Shown here: one piece after another, positions 38,059 through 46,110 of the stretch | Layout: each line of letters begins with the position of its first letter | Numbering within the stretch: the stretch's first letter is position 1 | Assembly: GCF_003688855.1 (NCBI RefSeq) | Contig: NZ_REFW01000001.1 | Coordinates: 1,240,001 to 1,304,000, forward strand | Length of the DNA: 64,000 nt | Origin: Tessaracoccus antarcticus | Lineage (GTDB): Bacteria > Actinomycetota > Actinomycetes > Propionibacteriales > Propionibacteriaceae | Direction of reading: 5' to 3' | Made by a program: the position numbers and the translations under genes | Notes under the pieces: model-generated | Seen by the model: only the letters and a program-made list of their open reading frames with translations | Told to the model about the DNA's origin: nothing | The model's database searches: none

Positions 38059-40361
38059 ACGGACACGAACTCAGCGACGCCTTCCAGCGCATCCTCCCCG
38101 AGCAGCCGTCCGCCGGGGGTTGGGCAGGCAGGGCCCGACGCCGGAGCCAGCATCGCCGCCGAATGGTCGGGGCTGCCGCGGTCGCGGTCGTCGTCGCCTT
38201 CGCCATCCCGATGGGGCTGCATCTGGGTGCCGGACCGCAGGTGATGACCACCCCGGCCCCCACTGCCACGCCACAACCGGAGCGGGAGGGCATGCCCACT
38301 CCCTGTCAGGAAGCTGCGGACAAGAACTTCGAGGGGACCGACCCGGTCGACGGCAAGCTCCCGGAAGGAGCGACGAAACTATGGCTCTGCGGCGAGGCCT
38401 ACCCGAGGCTTCCCTACGGGGGGCAGTTGGCGTTCATCGGGCCTCAGGAGGCCCTCACTGTGGGCGTCGACGAGGCGGTGAGCGCCTTCAACGACCTGAC
38501 CTGGCAGGAGGGAGCGGCGATCGACTGCGCGTCCAGTGGCGAGGTGTACCACCTCCTCGTCGAGTATCCCGACCAGAAGACGCAAACCCTCGAGGGGAAC
38601 TTCGCACCCGATGGCTGCCAGCACTTCAGGATGTCGAGCGGCATCGTGGAAGGGGCCGACGGCTATGTGGCGACCCTGCAGGATCTGTGGGAAGCGCAGC
38701 GCGAGTCCACTGACCCTGTGCAACTCGACGTCACCATGTGCCCCGGGTACACCTCGCTGTTCAGCATGGACCCCGCCGATCTCGGGCATGGCCACGGATG
38801 CGTCCTCCAGAGGAAGACCACCGCCGGCGGCGCCGGCGCCACCATGAGGAGCGATGACCTCCCTGCGGACCTGTTGACACTGGTCCGGGACAAGGTGTCG
38901 TCGGGTGGTGAGCCGCTGAGCCGGTTCGGGGCGTTCAGTTCAGATGAGCAGATCGTCCTGCTCAGCCCCCACAACGACCCCGTCACCCTGTCCTGGGGGA
39001 CGTGGGGCAGGGCCGCCGGTCTGATGTGGAACAACCCCGAGCGACGGGTCTGGTACCCCGACGCCGCACAGGCGCAACGCCTGGACGACTACTTCGCGCA
39101 ACTGCGGCGAAACCCCGACGCGGAGCCGGAACCCACACTCGGCCCGGAGGACACGGGCGGCCTGACACCCAAGGTGTGCGCCGACATCCGGGACGGCACG
39201 CTCGCGCCCGACCAACTGCCGGCCGGAGACAGGCTGCCCGTCGGCGCGGAGCGGGTGTGGCTGTGCGGCGACCTCAACGCCCGTTTCGGTGGGCAGCTCG
39301 GCCTGCGGGAGCCACTCGTGGTGGACCCGGACCGGGTCGTCGACGCCATCAACCAACTTGAGCCCATGCCGGCTCGGGAGGGGGATGGTTGCACGGAGGT
39401 CGGCGGAGTGACGTACCACCTTGCCATCGACTACCCGGACGGCCGCCGGCGCGTCATCTCGGCAGAGACTGTCAACTGCCGGTGGGTGGGGGGCTGGGGT
39501 GGCAGAGTCGGCGGCGACGCGCTGCTGGAGGCCATCGCGCCGATGTGGACCGAGCAGCGGGCCACCCACCTCTCGTCCGACCTGGGTGAGCCGCGGCTGT
39601 GCGACGGATACCCGCGAAGCGACACCGGTGAACCCCGCTATCCCCACACGTTCCTCCCGGTTGACCGAGCGGAAGCCACCAGCGGAGCGCTCTGCGGGCT
39701 GCCGTCGGACTCGACGGACTTCGACGGCGATGTCGTGCAGCGCTGGCTCCCACCCGCCCTGGTCACGGCCATCGCCGAGGCGACGCCCACACCGGGCGCG
39801 CCGGAGGACATGCGCCTCACCGCCGGCCTGCCGTCGATTGTTTTGCTGAATGCGTTTGGCGACCCTCTCGTGCTGGCTGTCGGCGAGGGCGGGGTCGTGT
39901 ACCTGGGGGAGGAGGGCGGGGCGTGGATGCCGTCCGGGCCTCTCGCGGATGAGTGGCAGGAGGCCCTGTCAGGGCTGCGGACGACGCCGTTCTACGTCGC
40001 CCCTCCGGAGTGTGGTGGCTATGACCCCGCCACTCTCACGGGTGACCTCTCCCGCGTCGTTGGGGGACTTACCTGCCTCGGGCAGTTTGCGGTGCCGGCG
40101 AAGGGTCCGGATCTTGAGCCGGCTTTTGCGACAGAGCTGGCCCGAAGGTTCGCGGCGGAGTCCACCAAGGCCACGTTGAACGGCTGGAACACCGCCAACT
40201 TCTTGGTGCTGACCGATGCCGACGGCAAGAGCACACGCCTCTACTGGAACGGCCGGAATCCTGCCCACCTCGTCGACGAGATGAGCGAACGCTCATGGCC
40301 GATCCCGGGGGATGTGCAGCGAGAACTGGAACGCTACGGCTTCGACTTCACACCGGAATGA
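38055..40361 (+). CDS. Single-span membrane partner, cassette 2 (about 2.5 ectodomain units)
   Basis: 768 aa. N-terminus AFQRILPEQPSAGGWAGRAR, RRSQHRRR, then one TM helix (about 37-57). Unit 1 runs from about residue 75 (LPEGATKLWLCGE, YHLLVEYPDQ, MCPGYTS...CVLQ, IVLLSPHNDPVTLSWG). Unit 2 starts near 370 (LPVGAERVWLCGD, YHLAIDYPDG, LCDGYPR...LCGL, IVLLNAFGDPLVLAVG). A C-terminal half unit follows (ECGGYDP...LTCLG, FLVLTDADGKSTRLYWNG). The unit order suggests internal duplication. Anti-sigma role inferred; no zinc motif. Confidence 0.7.
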   Translation: MNGHELSDAFQRILPEQPSAGGWAGRARRRSQHRRRMVGAAAVAVVVAFAIPMGLHLGAGPQVMTTPAPTATPQPEREGMPTPCQEAADKNFEGTDPVDGKLPEGATKLWLCGEAYPRLPYGGQLAFIGPQEALTVGVDEAVSAFNDLTWQEGAAIDCASSGEVYHLLVEYPDQKTQTLEGNFAPDGCQHFRMSSGIVEGADGYVATLQDLWEAQRESTDPVQLDVTMCPGYTSLFSMDPADLGHGHGCVLQRKTTAGGAGATMRSDDLPADLLTLVRDKVSSGGEPLSRFGAFSSDEQIVLLSPHNDPVTLSWGTWGRAAGLMWNNPERRVWYPDAAQAQRLDDYFAQLRRNPDAEPEPTLGPEDTGGLTPKVCADIRDGTLAPDQLPAGDRLPVGAERVWLCGDLNARFGGQLGLREPLVVDPDRVVDAINQLEPMPAREGDGCTEVGGVTYHLAIDYPDGRRRVISAETVNCRWVGGWGGRVGGDALLEAIAPMWTEQRATHLSSDLGEPRLCDGYPRSDTGEPRYPHTFLPVDRAEATSGALCGLPSDSTDFDGDVVQRWLPPALVTAIAEATPTPGAPEDMRLTAGLPSIVLLNAFGDPLVLAVGEGGVVYLGEEGGAWMPSGPLADEWQEALSGLRTTPFYVAPPECGGYDPATLTGDLSRVVGGLTCLGQFAVPAKGPDLEPAFATELARRFAAESTKATLNGWNTANFLVLTDADGKSTRLYWNGRNPAHLVDEMSERSWPIPGDVQRELERYGFDFTPE

Positions 40362-40390
40362 TCGGCTCAACGCCTCTTGCTGGAACACTG

Positions 40391-40418
40391 CAACCGATCA
40401 CGGCGTTCACCGCGTCGT
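40391..40418 (+). promoter_or_regulatory. Candidate ECF promoter, cassette 3
   Basis: CAACC (40391-40395), a 17-nt spacer, CGTCGT (40413-40418), followed by GGGTAGGAGGT, matching cassette 1 in words and spacing. Confidence 0.6.
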
Positions 40419-40440
40419 GGTGGGTAGGAGGTGGTGACCG

Positions 40441-40953
40441 ATGACGGAATCACTGGTGGACGAGGCCGTGGGCTTCGAGCAGTTCGTGGCCGAACGCGGC
40501 CGCGGGCTGCTGCGCGCCGCATGGCTGCTGACCGGTGACCATCATCACGCCGAGGACCTCGTGCAGACCGCGCTCGCCAAGACGTGGGGGCGCTACGCCG
40601 CCATGTCCAACGACCACAAGTTCGAGGCCTACGTCCGCACGACCATCTACCGCACGTACGTGTCGTGGTGGCGACGGATGAGCTGGCGCTCGGAGCGGCC
40701 CCACGATGACGTACCCGACACGGAAGCCGCTGGCGGCGCTGACGCGCTGCGCGTCGACCTGCTCCGGGCCCTCGACGGGTTGCCGCGCATGCAGCGTGCA
40801 GTCCTCACCCTCCGGTTCGTCGACGACATGCCCACCGCTGAGGTGGCCCACGTCCTCGGGATACCGGAAGGCACGGTCAAATCCCACTCCCACCGCGGTT
40901 GCGCAGCACTGCGCGGCTCGGTCCATCTCGCCGGACAAGAGGTGACACCATGA
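40441..40953 (+). CDS. SigE-family ECF sigma factor, cassette 3
   Basis: 170 aa. Region 2: RAAWLLTGDHHHAEDLVQTA and TIYRTYVSWWRRMSW. Region 4: LPRMQRAVLTLRFVDDMPTA and HVLGIPEGTVKSHSHRG. Its N-terminus resembles cassette 1 (FEQFVAERGRGLL against IEGFLADRGSGLL). The stop overlaps the partner gene by 4 nt. Confidence 0.92.
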   Translation: MTESLVDEAVGFEQFVAERGRGLLRAAWLLTGDHHHAEDLVQTALAKTWGRYAAMSNDHKFEAYVRTTIYRTYVSWWRRMSWRSERPHDDVPDTEAAGGADALRVDLLRALDGLPRMQRAVLTLRFVDDMPTAEVAHVLGIPEGTVKSHSHRGCAALRGSVHLAGQEVTP

Positions 40954-42923
40954 ACGACCCCGAAATCCACGATCCTGATATCTCCGACAACCTGCGCCGC
41001 ATCGTCCCCGACGACCTGTCGCCCGCACGCCTGGTCGACGGCGCACGCCGGAAGCGCGCCAGGCGCAATGGCGTGGTGGGGGCCCTCGCGGCTCTGGCGC
41101 TGGTGGCCGTCGCCGTGCCCGTGGCCCTCAACCTTCCGGCGGACGGGCCCACCGTCGCCCAGCCCGCGACCACAACGTCGCAGACTCCGGACGTGCGGCA
41201 GGGCGAGGAACCGGGCGGAGTGCCCAGCCTCCCGGGCGCCCGTGCCTGCTACAACGACGACGGCACACCGATCAGTTGGTCCCAGGTCCAGACCGGTCCA
41301 GCGGAGCCCGGGGCAGTGAAGGCCTGGTTCTGCGGCGACTACTCGCCCGAGACCGGCATAGGGTTCGTCGGCCCCATCGAACCGCTGACGTCCGGGCTGG
41401 ACACCCTCATCGCGGATGTCCAGGCCGCCGACGTCATCGACCTCACCGTCACGAGTTGCCTGGCCGACTACAACCTGTCCTTCAATGCCGTCTTCGAGTA
41501 CCCCGACGGCTCCCGTCGCATCATTGGGGGCGATCGCCACGGTTGTCGCACCACCTACGACGGTGGCGTCGCCCGGGCTGGCGCGGACGAGTTCTACGGG
41601 GCGCTGTACAACGCCTGGGTGAAGCAGCGTCAGAGCGACACCGGCGACTGGGTGGTGCCCAACATCTGCCCCGGACCGCTGTCGCTCATCGAGATGAATC
41701 CGTGGGATGCCGTCCAGGGGTCCCTGTGCGGTGAGGGCACCGACGGTTCGCGATCAGCCACGTACCTCAGCGACGCCCTCGTCGCCGAGGTGACGAAATC
41801 CATGCGGGCCTCGCTCGAGCCACCGGAAGAGAACACACCGCAACCGACGTCGTCCGCGCCGGAGCAGCGCATCTGGTTGACGCTGTCCAACAAGTTCACG
41901 GACTACCTGAGCCTGGTGCGGCACGAGGACGGCTTGTACCGCGCCCGCGACGGGGAGGGCCAGGAGTGGTTCTGGAAGCCGTCGGAGGCGCTGTCAGCGA
42001 AGCTGGATGCGGCCCTCGAGGAGGCCGGTCCCACCGACGTTCCCCCTGCGGGTCAGCCAGTGGGTCCGGGGTCCAGTGCTGCACCTGAGCCGACGACGGA
42101 TCCCGGCCACACCAGTGACGCTCCCCAGCCCTACGTCGCCGAGGGGTGCAAGGACGCAGCCTCCGGCGATCTGGCGTCCACTGAACTGCCCGATGGCGCG
42201 CTGCCTGAGGATGCCGAGCGCGTCTGGTTGTGCGCCAGCGGCGAGATGCAGGTGGGATCCCCGGCGCCGCCACTGGAACCCCTGGAGGAAGCCGGCCTGG
42301 TCTCCCAGGCCGCCGCAGCCTTCAACGACCTCTCGCCTGTGCCTGAGGACCAGGCCTGCACCATGGAACTCGGCCCCGCCTACCTGGTGGTCCACGAGTA
42401 TGCCGACGGCACGCGCCACGCCGTCGAACTGCAGGAGTATGGCTGCCATCTGGTGATTGGGGGAGCAACAGTCAAGGGCAACAGCGAGCTCTACAAGGAG
42501 AAGCTCCTGGAGCTGTGGCGCCAGCAGCGCGCGGACCTCGACACGGCGCAGACCCGCCCCGGGCCTTTGTGCCCGCTGACCGGTTCGGTGTTTTCCCTCC
42601 TCTCGGAGAATGTGACAGCTACCTCCGGTGTGACGTGTGTCGCGACCGGTGCCGGCAATGACTCCAGTACCGCCGCCCACGAAGCGGCCATCCCGGCGGA
42701 GCTTCTGGCACAGATCAACACCGGAATTGCCAGCGCGCCACTGGGGGTGCCGGCGGTGGCACCCGACGGCGACAGCATCGTCCTCCTGACCAAGGCCGGG
42801 GACCCGTTCGTCCTGTACCGCCTCGAAGACGGGACGTTCTACTGGAGCGAAGGTGAGTATGCGAGGCTCTGGACCCCGATGGCCGGTACGGCAGAGGTGC
42901 TGACGCCACTGTTCGGGAAGTGA
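40950..42923 (+). CDS. Single-span membrane partner, cassette 3 (two ectodomain units)
   Basis: 657 aa from ATG 40950. N-terminus NLRRIVPDDLSPARLVDGAR, RKRARR, one TM helix (about 51-69). Unit 1: AVKAWFCGDYSPE, NAVFEYPDGSRR, ICPGPLS...LCGEG, IWLTLSNKFTDYLSL. A Pro/Thr/Ala-rich linker (PGSSAAPEPTTDPG) joins unit 2: LPEDAERVWLCAS, LVVHEYADGTRH, LCPLTGS...TCVAT, IVLLTKAGDPFVLYR. Extracytoplasmic sensing is inferred from topology; no ligand-binding motif is recognised. Confidence 0.7.
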   Translation: MNDPEIHDPDISDNLRRIVPDDLSPARLVDGARRKRARRNGVVGALAALALVAVAVPVALNLPADGPTVAQPATTTSQTPDVRQGEEPGGVPSLPGARACYNDDGTPISWSQVQTGPAEPGAVKAWFCGDYSPETGIGFVGPIEPLTSGLDTLIADVQAADVIDLTVTSCLADYNLSFNAVFEYPDGSRRIIGGDRHGCRTTYDGGVARAGADEFYGALYNAWVKQRQSDTGDWVVPNICPGPLSLIEMNPWDAVQGSLCGEGTDGSRSATYLSDALVAEVTKSMRASLEPPEENTPQPTSSAPEQRIWLTLSNKFTDYLSLVRHEDGLYRARDGEGQEWFWKPSEALSAKLDAALEEAGPTDVPPAGQPVGPGSSAAPEPTTDPGHTSDAPQPYVAEGCKDAASGDLASTELPDGALPEDAERVWLCASGEMQVGSPAPPLEPLEEAGLVSQAAAAFNDLSPVPEDQACTMELGPAYLVVHEYADGTRHAVELQEYGCHLVIGGATVKGNSELYKEKLLELWRQQRADLDTAQTRPGPLCPLTGSVFSLLSENVTATSGVTCVATGAGNDSSTAAHEAAIPAELLAQINTGIASAPLGVPAVAPDGDSIVLLTKAGDPFVLYRLEDGTFYWSEGEYARLWTPMAGTAEVLTPLFGK

Positions 42924-42947
42924 GCGGAGAAGCCGAGCATGAGCTGA

Positions 42948-42980
42948 CGACGAGGCGCGCCCAGTGGGCGCGCCTCGTCG
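42948..42980. terminator. Bidirectional terminator after cassette 3
   Basis: Perfect 15-bp stem around AGT between convergent genes. Confidence 0.75.
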
Positions 42981-42987
42981 GGACAGT

Positions 42988-43545
42988 TCAGGTGTTGAGG
43001 ATCACGTCGGCGTGTGCGCGGGTGTCCTCGGCTTTGAAGAGTTCGTCCTCCTGCAACGCCCACCGTTCCCAGTGGGGGCGGAAGGACTCGCCGTCGCGCT
43101 CGAGGCCGCGGGCCATCCGCACATCCCGGTCAGCCTCGACCCAGGCCAGGGCCGACAGGTGGGGGCGACAACGCCGCGACCCGCACCCCACGCCCTCCAC
43201 CACCACCCACTCGGCGACGGGCACCTCGACCCATTCCGCACGCTCTCCCGCCAGCCAGTCCCAGCGGTGGAAGCCGCCATCAACTCCACGCGCCAGCTGT
43301 TCCAGCACGAGGCCGCTCACGAGTTCCACGGCCTCGGCAAGGCCGTCCCAGCCGGGGAAGATGTCGTCCATGTGGACCACGTGCGGGCGGGTGCCGGTGC
43401 GCGCGGCGAGTTCGTCGGCGACGTGCTGGGACAGGGTGGTCTTGCCCGAGCCGGAGGGTCCGTCGATGGCGACGACACGCGGGGCGCCGGCGGGTGGGGC
43501 AGTGGAGAGGGCCTGCGCCAGGAGCAGGTCGAGCAGACCCGTCAC
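42988..43545 (-). CDS. P-loop kinase, uridine-kinase-like
   Basis: 185 aa. Walker A is GPSGSGKTTL, HMDDIFPGWDGL is a substrate-binding Asp motif, and the lid has RMARGLERDGESFRPHWERW. This is the short actinobacterial uridine-kinase-like family; the true substrate is unproven. GTG 43545 overlaps the stop of the upstream CstR-like gene by 4 nt, so the two share a transcript although their functions look unrelated. Confidence 0.75.
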   Translation of the reverse strand: MTGLLDLLLAQALSTAPPAGAPRVVAIDGPSGSGKTTLSQHVADELAARTGTRPHVVHMDDIFPGWDGLAEAVELVSGLVLEQLARGVDGGFHRWDWLAGERAEWVEVPVAEWVVVEGVGCGSRRCRPHLSALAWVEADRDVRMARGLERDGESFRPHWERWALQEDELFKAEDTRAHADVILNT

Positions 43546-43817
43546 GAGAGTGTCAGGAAGAGCTTCTCCAGCTCATCGGGGGTCATGTCGGCGTCGGGGC
43601 CATCGCCCACGAGGCAGTTGCGCATCGCGCTGGAGATGATGGAGTAGCCGGCCTTGTCCAGGGCGGAGGAGACGGCAGAGAGTTGGGTGACGACGTCGCG
43701 GCAGGGTGCGCCGGACTCGACCTTCTCGATGACCGCGTTCAGCTGCCCGCGGGCACGCTTGAGCCTGTTCAGAATCTTGCGCTGCGCCTCGATCGTCGCG
43801 GCGTCGGTGGGGTCCAT
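43542..43817 (-). CDS. cstR: CsoR-family repressor of the persulfide-sensing (CstR) type
   Basis: 91 aa. The helical CsoR core is NRLKRARGQLNAVIEKVE. C39 and C68 are 29 residues apart, as C36 and C65 in copper-sensing CsoR. The third copper ligand (His at the -4 position from the second Cys) is Ala64 here, so copper binding is unlikely and dithiol chemistry of the CstR type fits. ATG 43817 has GGAGG 8 nt upstream. It is divergent from thioredoxin and a CoA-disulfide reductase-rhodanese gene, which supports persulfide or thiol stress as its signal. Confidence 0.8.
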   Translation of the reverse strand: MDPTDAATIEAQRKILNRLKRARGQLNAVIEKVESGAPCRDVVTQLSAVSSALDKAGYSIISSAMRNCLVGDGPDADMTPDELEKLFLTLS

Positions 43818-43854
43818 GACCATCTCCTCCCGTATCGGCAATACCCTACCGGGT

Positions 43855-43883
43855 TTGCACGAGCATACCCCCAGGGGTATAGT
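43855..43883 (+). promoter_or_regulatory. Leaderless promoter of the thioredoxin operon
   Basis: TTGCAC (43855-43860), a 17-nt spacer, TATAGT (43878-43883), then 6 nt to ATG 43890. The best promoter in the window by eye. Confidence 0.75.
43865..43880. promoter_or_regulatory. CsoR/CstR-type operator
   Basis: ATACCCC-CA-GGGGTAT, a perfect 7-bp inverted repeat with G/C tracts as in CsoR-family operators. It fills the spacer and overlaps the -10 box, and it lies upstream of a TAGGGT -10-like word for the divergent repressor gene, so one site could control both. Confidence 0.75.
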
Positions 43884-43889
43884 TTTGCC

Positions 43890-44264
43890 ATGGCAACCAT
43901 TACTGTGAACAGCGATACCTTCAAGCAGACCACTTCCCAGGGCACTGTCCTGGTCGACTTCTGGGCCTCATGGTGCGGCCCGTGCCGAACCTTCGGCCCG
44001 GTCTTCGAGGCATCGTCGGAGACGCACACTGACATCACCTTCGCGAAGGTGGACACCGAGGCCAACCAGGAACTCTCCGGCTCGCTGGGGATCATGAGCA
44101 TCCCGACGCTGATGGCCTTCCGCGACGGCATCCTGCTGTACTCGCAGCCGGGTGCCCTGCCGAAGAAGTCTCTGGAGGAGCTGATCGGCAAGATTCGTGA
44201 GGTGGACATGGACGACGTGCGTCGCCAGCTCGACGAGGCCGAGAAGCAGGCTGACGCCAAGTGA
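43890..44264 (+). CDS. Thioredoxin
   Basis: 124 aa. Active site WCGPC (C29, C32) in VDFWASWCGPCRTFGPVFEA; the cis-Pro is in MSIPTLMAF. The C-terminus carries an extra acidic helix (DMDDVRRQLDEAEKQ). It reduces disulfides or persulfides in the cytoplasm. Its stop overlaps the reductase start (GTGA). The gene is under the CstR-type operator. Confidence 0.93.
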   Translation: MATITVNSDTFKQTTSQGTVLVDFWASWCGPCRTFGPVFEASSETHTDITFAKVDTEANQELSGSLGIMSIPTLMAFRDGILLYSQPGALPKKSLEELIGKIREVDMDDVRRQLDEAEKQADAK

Positions 44265-45925
44265 GGCTCGTGGTGGTCGGCGGTGTCGCCGGCGGCATGA
44301 GCGCGGCGGCCCGGGCCCGTCGGCTCTCCGAGGATGCCGACATCATCGTTTTGGAACGTGGGGGAGAGGTGTCCTTTGCCAATTGTGGCCTGCCGTACTT
44401 CGTGGGGGGCGAGATCCAGGATGAGGCGCAGTTGCTCGTCCAGACCCCCGCCGGTCTCAGGGCCAGTCTCGGCATTGACGTTCGCGTCAACACCGACGTG
44501 GTGGCCCTCGACCCGAGCGCCCGGACGCTCACCATCTCCGACGAGAACGGTCGATCGCAGCTCACCTACGACCACCTCATTCTGTCCCCGGGCGCCTCGG
44601 CCATCCGGCCGCCACTGGCCGGGCTGGACTCGCCCCGCGTCCACACGCTGCGTACGGTGCCCGACGCCGTCGCACTGAAGGCCGCGACGCGGGGTGCCGC
44701 TACGGCCGTGGTGCTCGGTGCCGGCTTCATCGGCCTTGAGGCGGCCGAGGCGTTGCAGGCCCGCGGTATCAGGACGTCCGTGGTGGAGCTCGCGCCGCAC
44801 GTCCTGCCGCCGTTGGAGGCGGAGATGGCCCAGTTGGTCCGCGACGAACTCCTCAGGCTCGGTATCGACGTGCGCGATGGCGTCTCGGCCACCTCAGTGG
44901 AGAAGGGCGCGCAGAACGACGTGGTCATACTCTCCGACGGCACCAGGATCAGCGCCGACATCATCGTCTTGTCCGTGGGCGTCCGCCCCGACACGTTGCT
45001 GTGGGAGCAGGCGGGTGTCTCCTGCGAACGCGGGGCCATCCTCACCGACGAGATGGGCCACACATCGGTGGAGGGCATCTGGGCCGTCGGCGACGCCACC
45101 GCGAGCGCCGACCTCGTGACCGGCGCCCGCAGACCGGTGGCGCTGGCGGGTCCCGCCAACCGTGCGGGTCGGCTGGTGGCAGATGCCATCATGGGCCGCC
45201 GCGGGCATGCGTTGCCGAGCCTGGCGGGGACTGCCATCGTCCGTGTGGGGGAGCTCACCGTCGCACTGACGGGGGCGAATCGTCGCGCACTCGACGATGC
45301 GGGCCTTGAGTACCACACGGTGCACCTGCACCCCCTCAACCATGCCGGCTACTTCCCGGGCGCCTCGCAGATCCACCTTCTGCTCCATTTCGGCAGCGAC
45401 GGGCGTGTTCTGGGGGCGCAGGCCATCGGGAACGACGGCGTGGACAAGCGCATTGACGTTCTCTCGGTCGCGATCAAGGCAGGGTTCACCGTGCGGGACC
45501 TCGTGGACCTCGACCTCGCCTACTCGCCGCCCTACGGGTCAGCCAAGGACCCCGTCAACATGGCGGGCATGATGGCGTGCAACGTGCTGGATGGCACCCT
45601 CACGCTCTGGCACGCCTCCGACATCGACGATGTGCTGGCCACGGCACTCGTCCTCGACGTGCGCAGCGCTGCGGAGGTGGCGGAAGGTTCCCTGCCGGGT
45701 GTCCTCAACATCCCCCACACTGAACTCCGCGACAGGATGGGCGAGGTTCGTGAGGCCGCGGACGGCAGGCCGGTGCGCGTGCTGTGTGCCTCGGGCGTCC
45801 GCTCGTACCTGGCGCAGCGTCAGCTCGTGCACGCAGGGTTCGACGCCGCCAACCTCTCCGGAGGCATGCTCACTCTGATCGCCGGGCTCGGCGCACGGGC
45901 ATCACAACTCATCACAACGAACTGA
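44261..45925 (+). CDS. CoA-disulfide/persulfide reductase fused to rhodanese
   Basis: 554 aa. FAD-binding VVVGGVAGGMSAAARAR, single active Cys42 in SFANCGLPYF, NAD(P)H-binding VVLGAGFIGLEAAEAL, dimerisation domain, then a C-terminal rhodanese domain with Cys509 in VLCASGVRSY. CoADR-RHD proteins reduce CoA disulfide, persulfide or polysulfide with NAD(P)H. Fusion with rhodanese points to sulfane-sulfur handling, which agrees with a CstR-type regulator and thioredoxin next to it. Confidence 0.88.
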   Translation: MRLVVVGGVAGGMSAAARARRLSEDADIIVLERGGEVSFANCGLPYFVGGEIQDEAQLLVQTPAGLRASLGIDVRVNTDVVALDPSARTLTISDENGRSQLTYDHLILSPGASAIRPPLAGLDSPRVHTLRTVPDAVALKAATRGAATAVVLGAGFIGLEAAEALQARGIRTSVVELAPHVLPPLEAEMAQLVRDELLRLGIDVRDGVSATSVEKGAQNDVVILSDGTRISADIIVLSVGVRPDTLLWEQAGVSCERGAILTDEMGHTSVEGIWAVGDATASADLVTGARRPVALAGPANRAGRLVADAIMGRRGHALPSLAGTAIVRVGELTVALTGANRRALDDAGLEYHTVHLHPLNHAGYFPGASQIHLLLHFGSDGRVLGAQAIGNDGVDKRIDVLSVAIKAGFTVRDLVDLDLAYSPPYGSAKDPVNMAGMMACNVLDGTLTLWHASDIDDVLATALVLDVRSAAEVAEGSLPGVLNIPHTELRDRMGEVREAADGRPVRVLCASGVRSYLAQRQLVHAGFDAANLSGGMLTLIAGLGARASQLITTN

Positions 45926-45944
45926 AACGAAAGAGGAACAAACA

Positions 45945-46103
45945 ATGTGTCGTGCAGTCAATTGCCGAAAGTGTGGAAAGACGACGTGGGCCGGGTGCGG
46001 TCAGCACGTGGAGCAGGTTCTGCGCAATGTGCCCAGAGCCAACCGCTGTCAGGGGCATGCCGCAGAGCCCAGAGTCGGATTCTGGTCCAGGATCCTCGGC
46101 TGA
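45945..46103 (+). CDS. 52-residue Cys-rich (zinc-ribbon-like) protein
   Basis: ATG 45945 with AGAGGA 7 nt upstream. The protein begins MCRAVNCRKCGKTTWAGCG and continues QHVEQVLRNVP with NRCQGH, giving Cys at 2, 7, 10, 18 and 40 plus two His, a likely metal site. I recognise it as a small conserved actinobacterial family without a known role. It follows the reductase by 19 nt and is probably the last gene of the CstR-controlled operon. The TGA stop lies in the loop of the terminator hairpin. Confidence 0.75.
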   Translation: MCRAVNCRKCGKTTWAGCGQHVEQVLRNVPRANRCQGHAAEPRVGFWSRILG

Positions 46104-46110
46104 GCCGAGG
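46094..46110 (+). terminator. Terminator hairpin with the stop codon in its loop
   Basis: CCTCGGC-TGA-GCCGAGG; the stop of the 52-residue gene is the loop, and the other side abuts the end of the convergent TetR gene. Confidence 0.6.

Noticed and set aside
36380-42923. Zinc-type anti-sigma domain (HxxxCxxC) in the membrane partners
   Set aside because: No such motif exists in the ~35-residue cytoplasmic tails of any of the three proteins; anti-sigma function remains an inference from gene order and topology.
43542-43817. Copper-sensing CsoR
   Set aside because: The His ligand position is Ala and there is no copper ATPase or chaperone nearby; sulfur-handling genes are adjacent instead.
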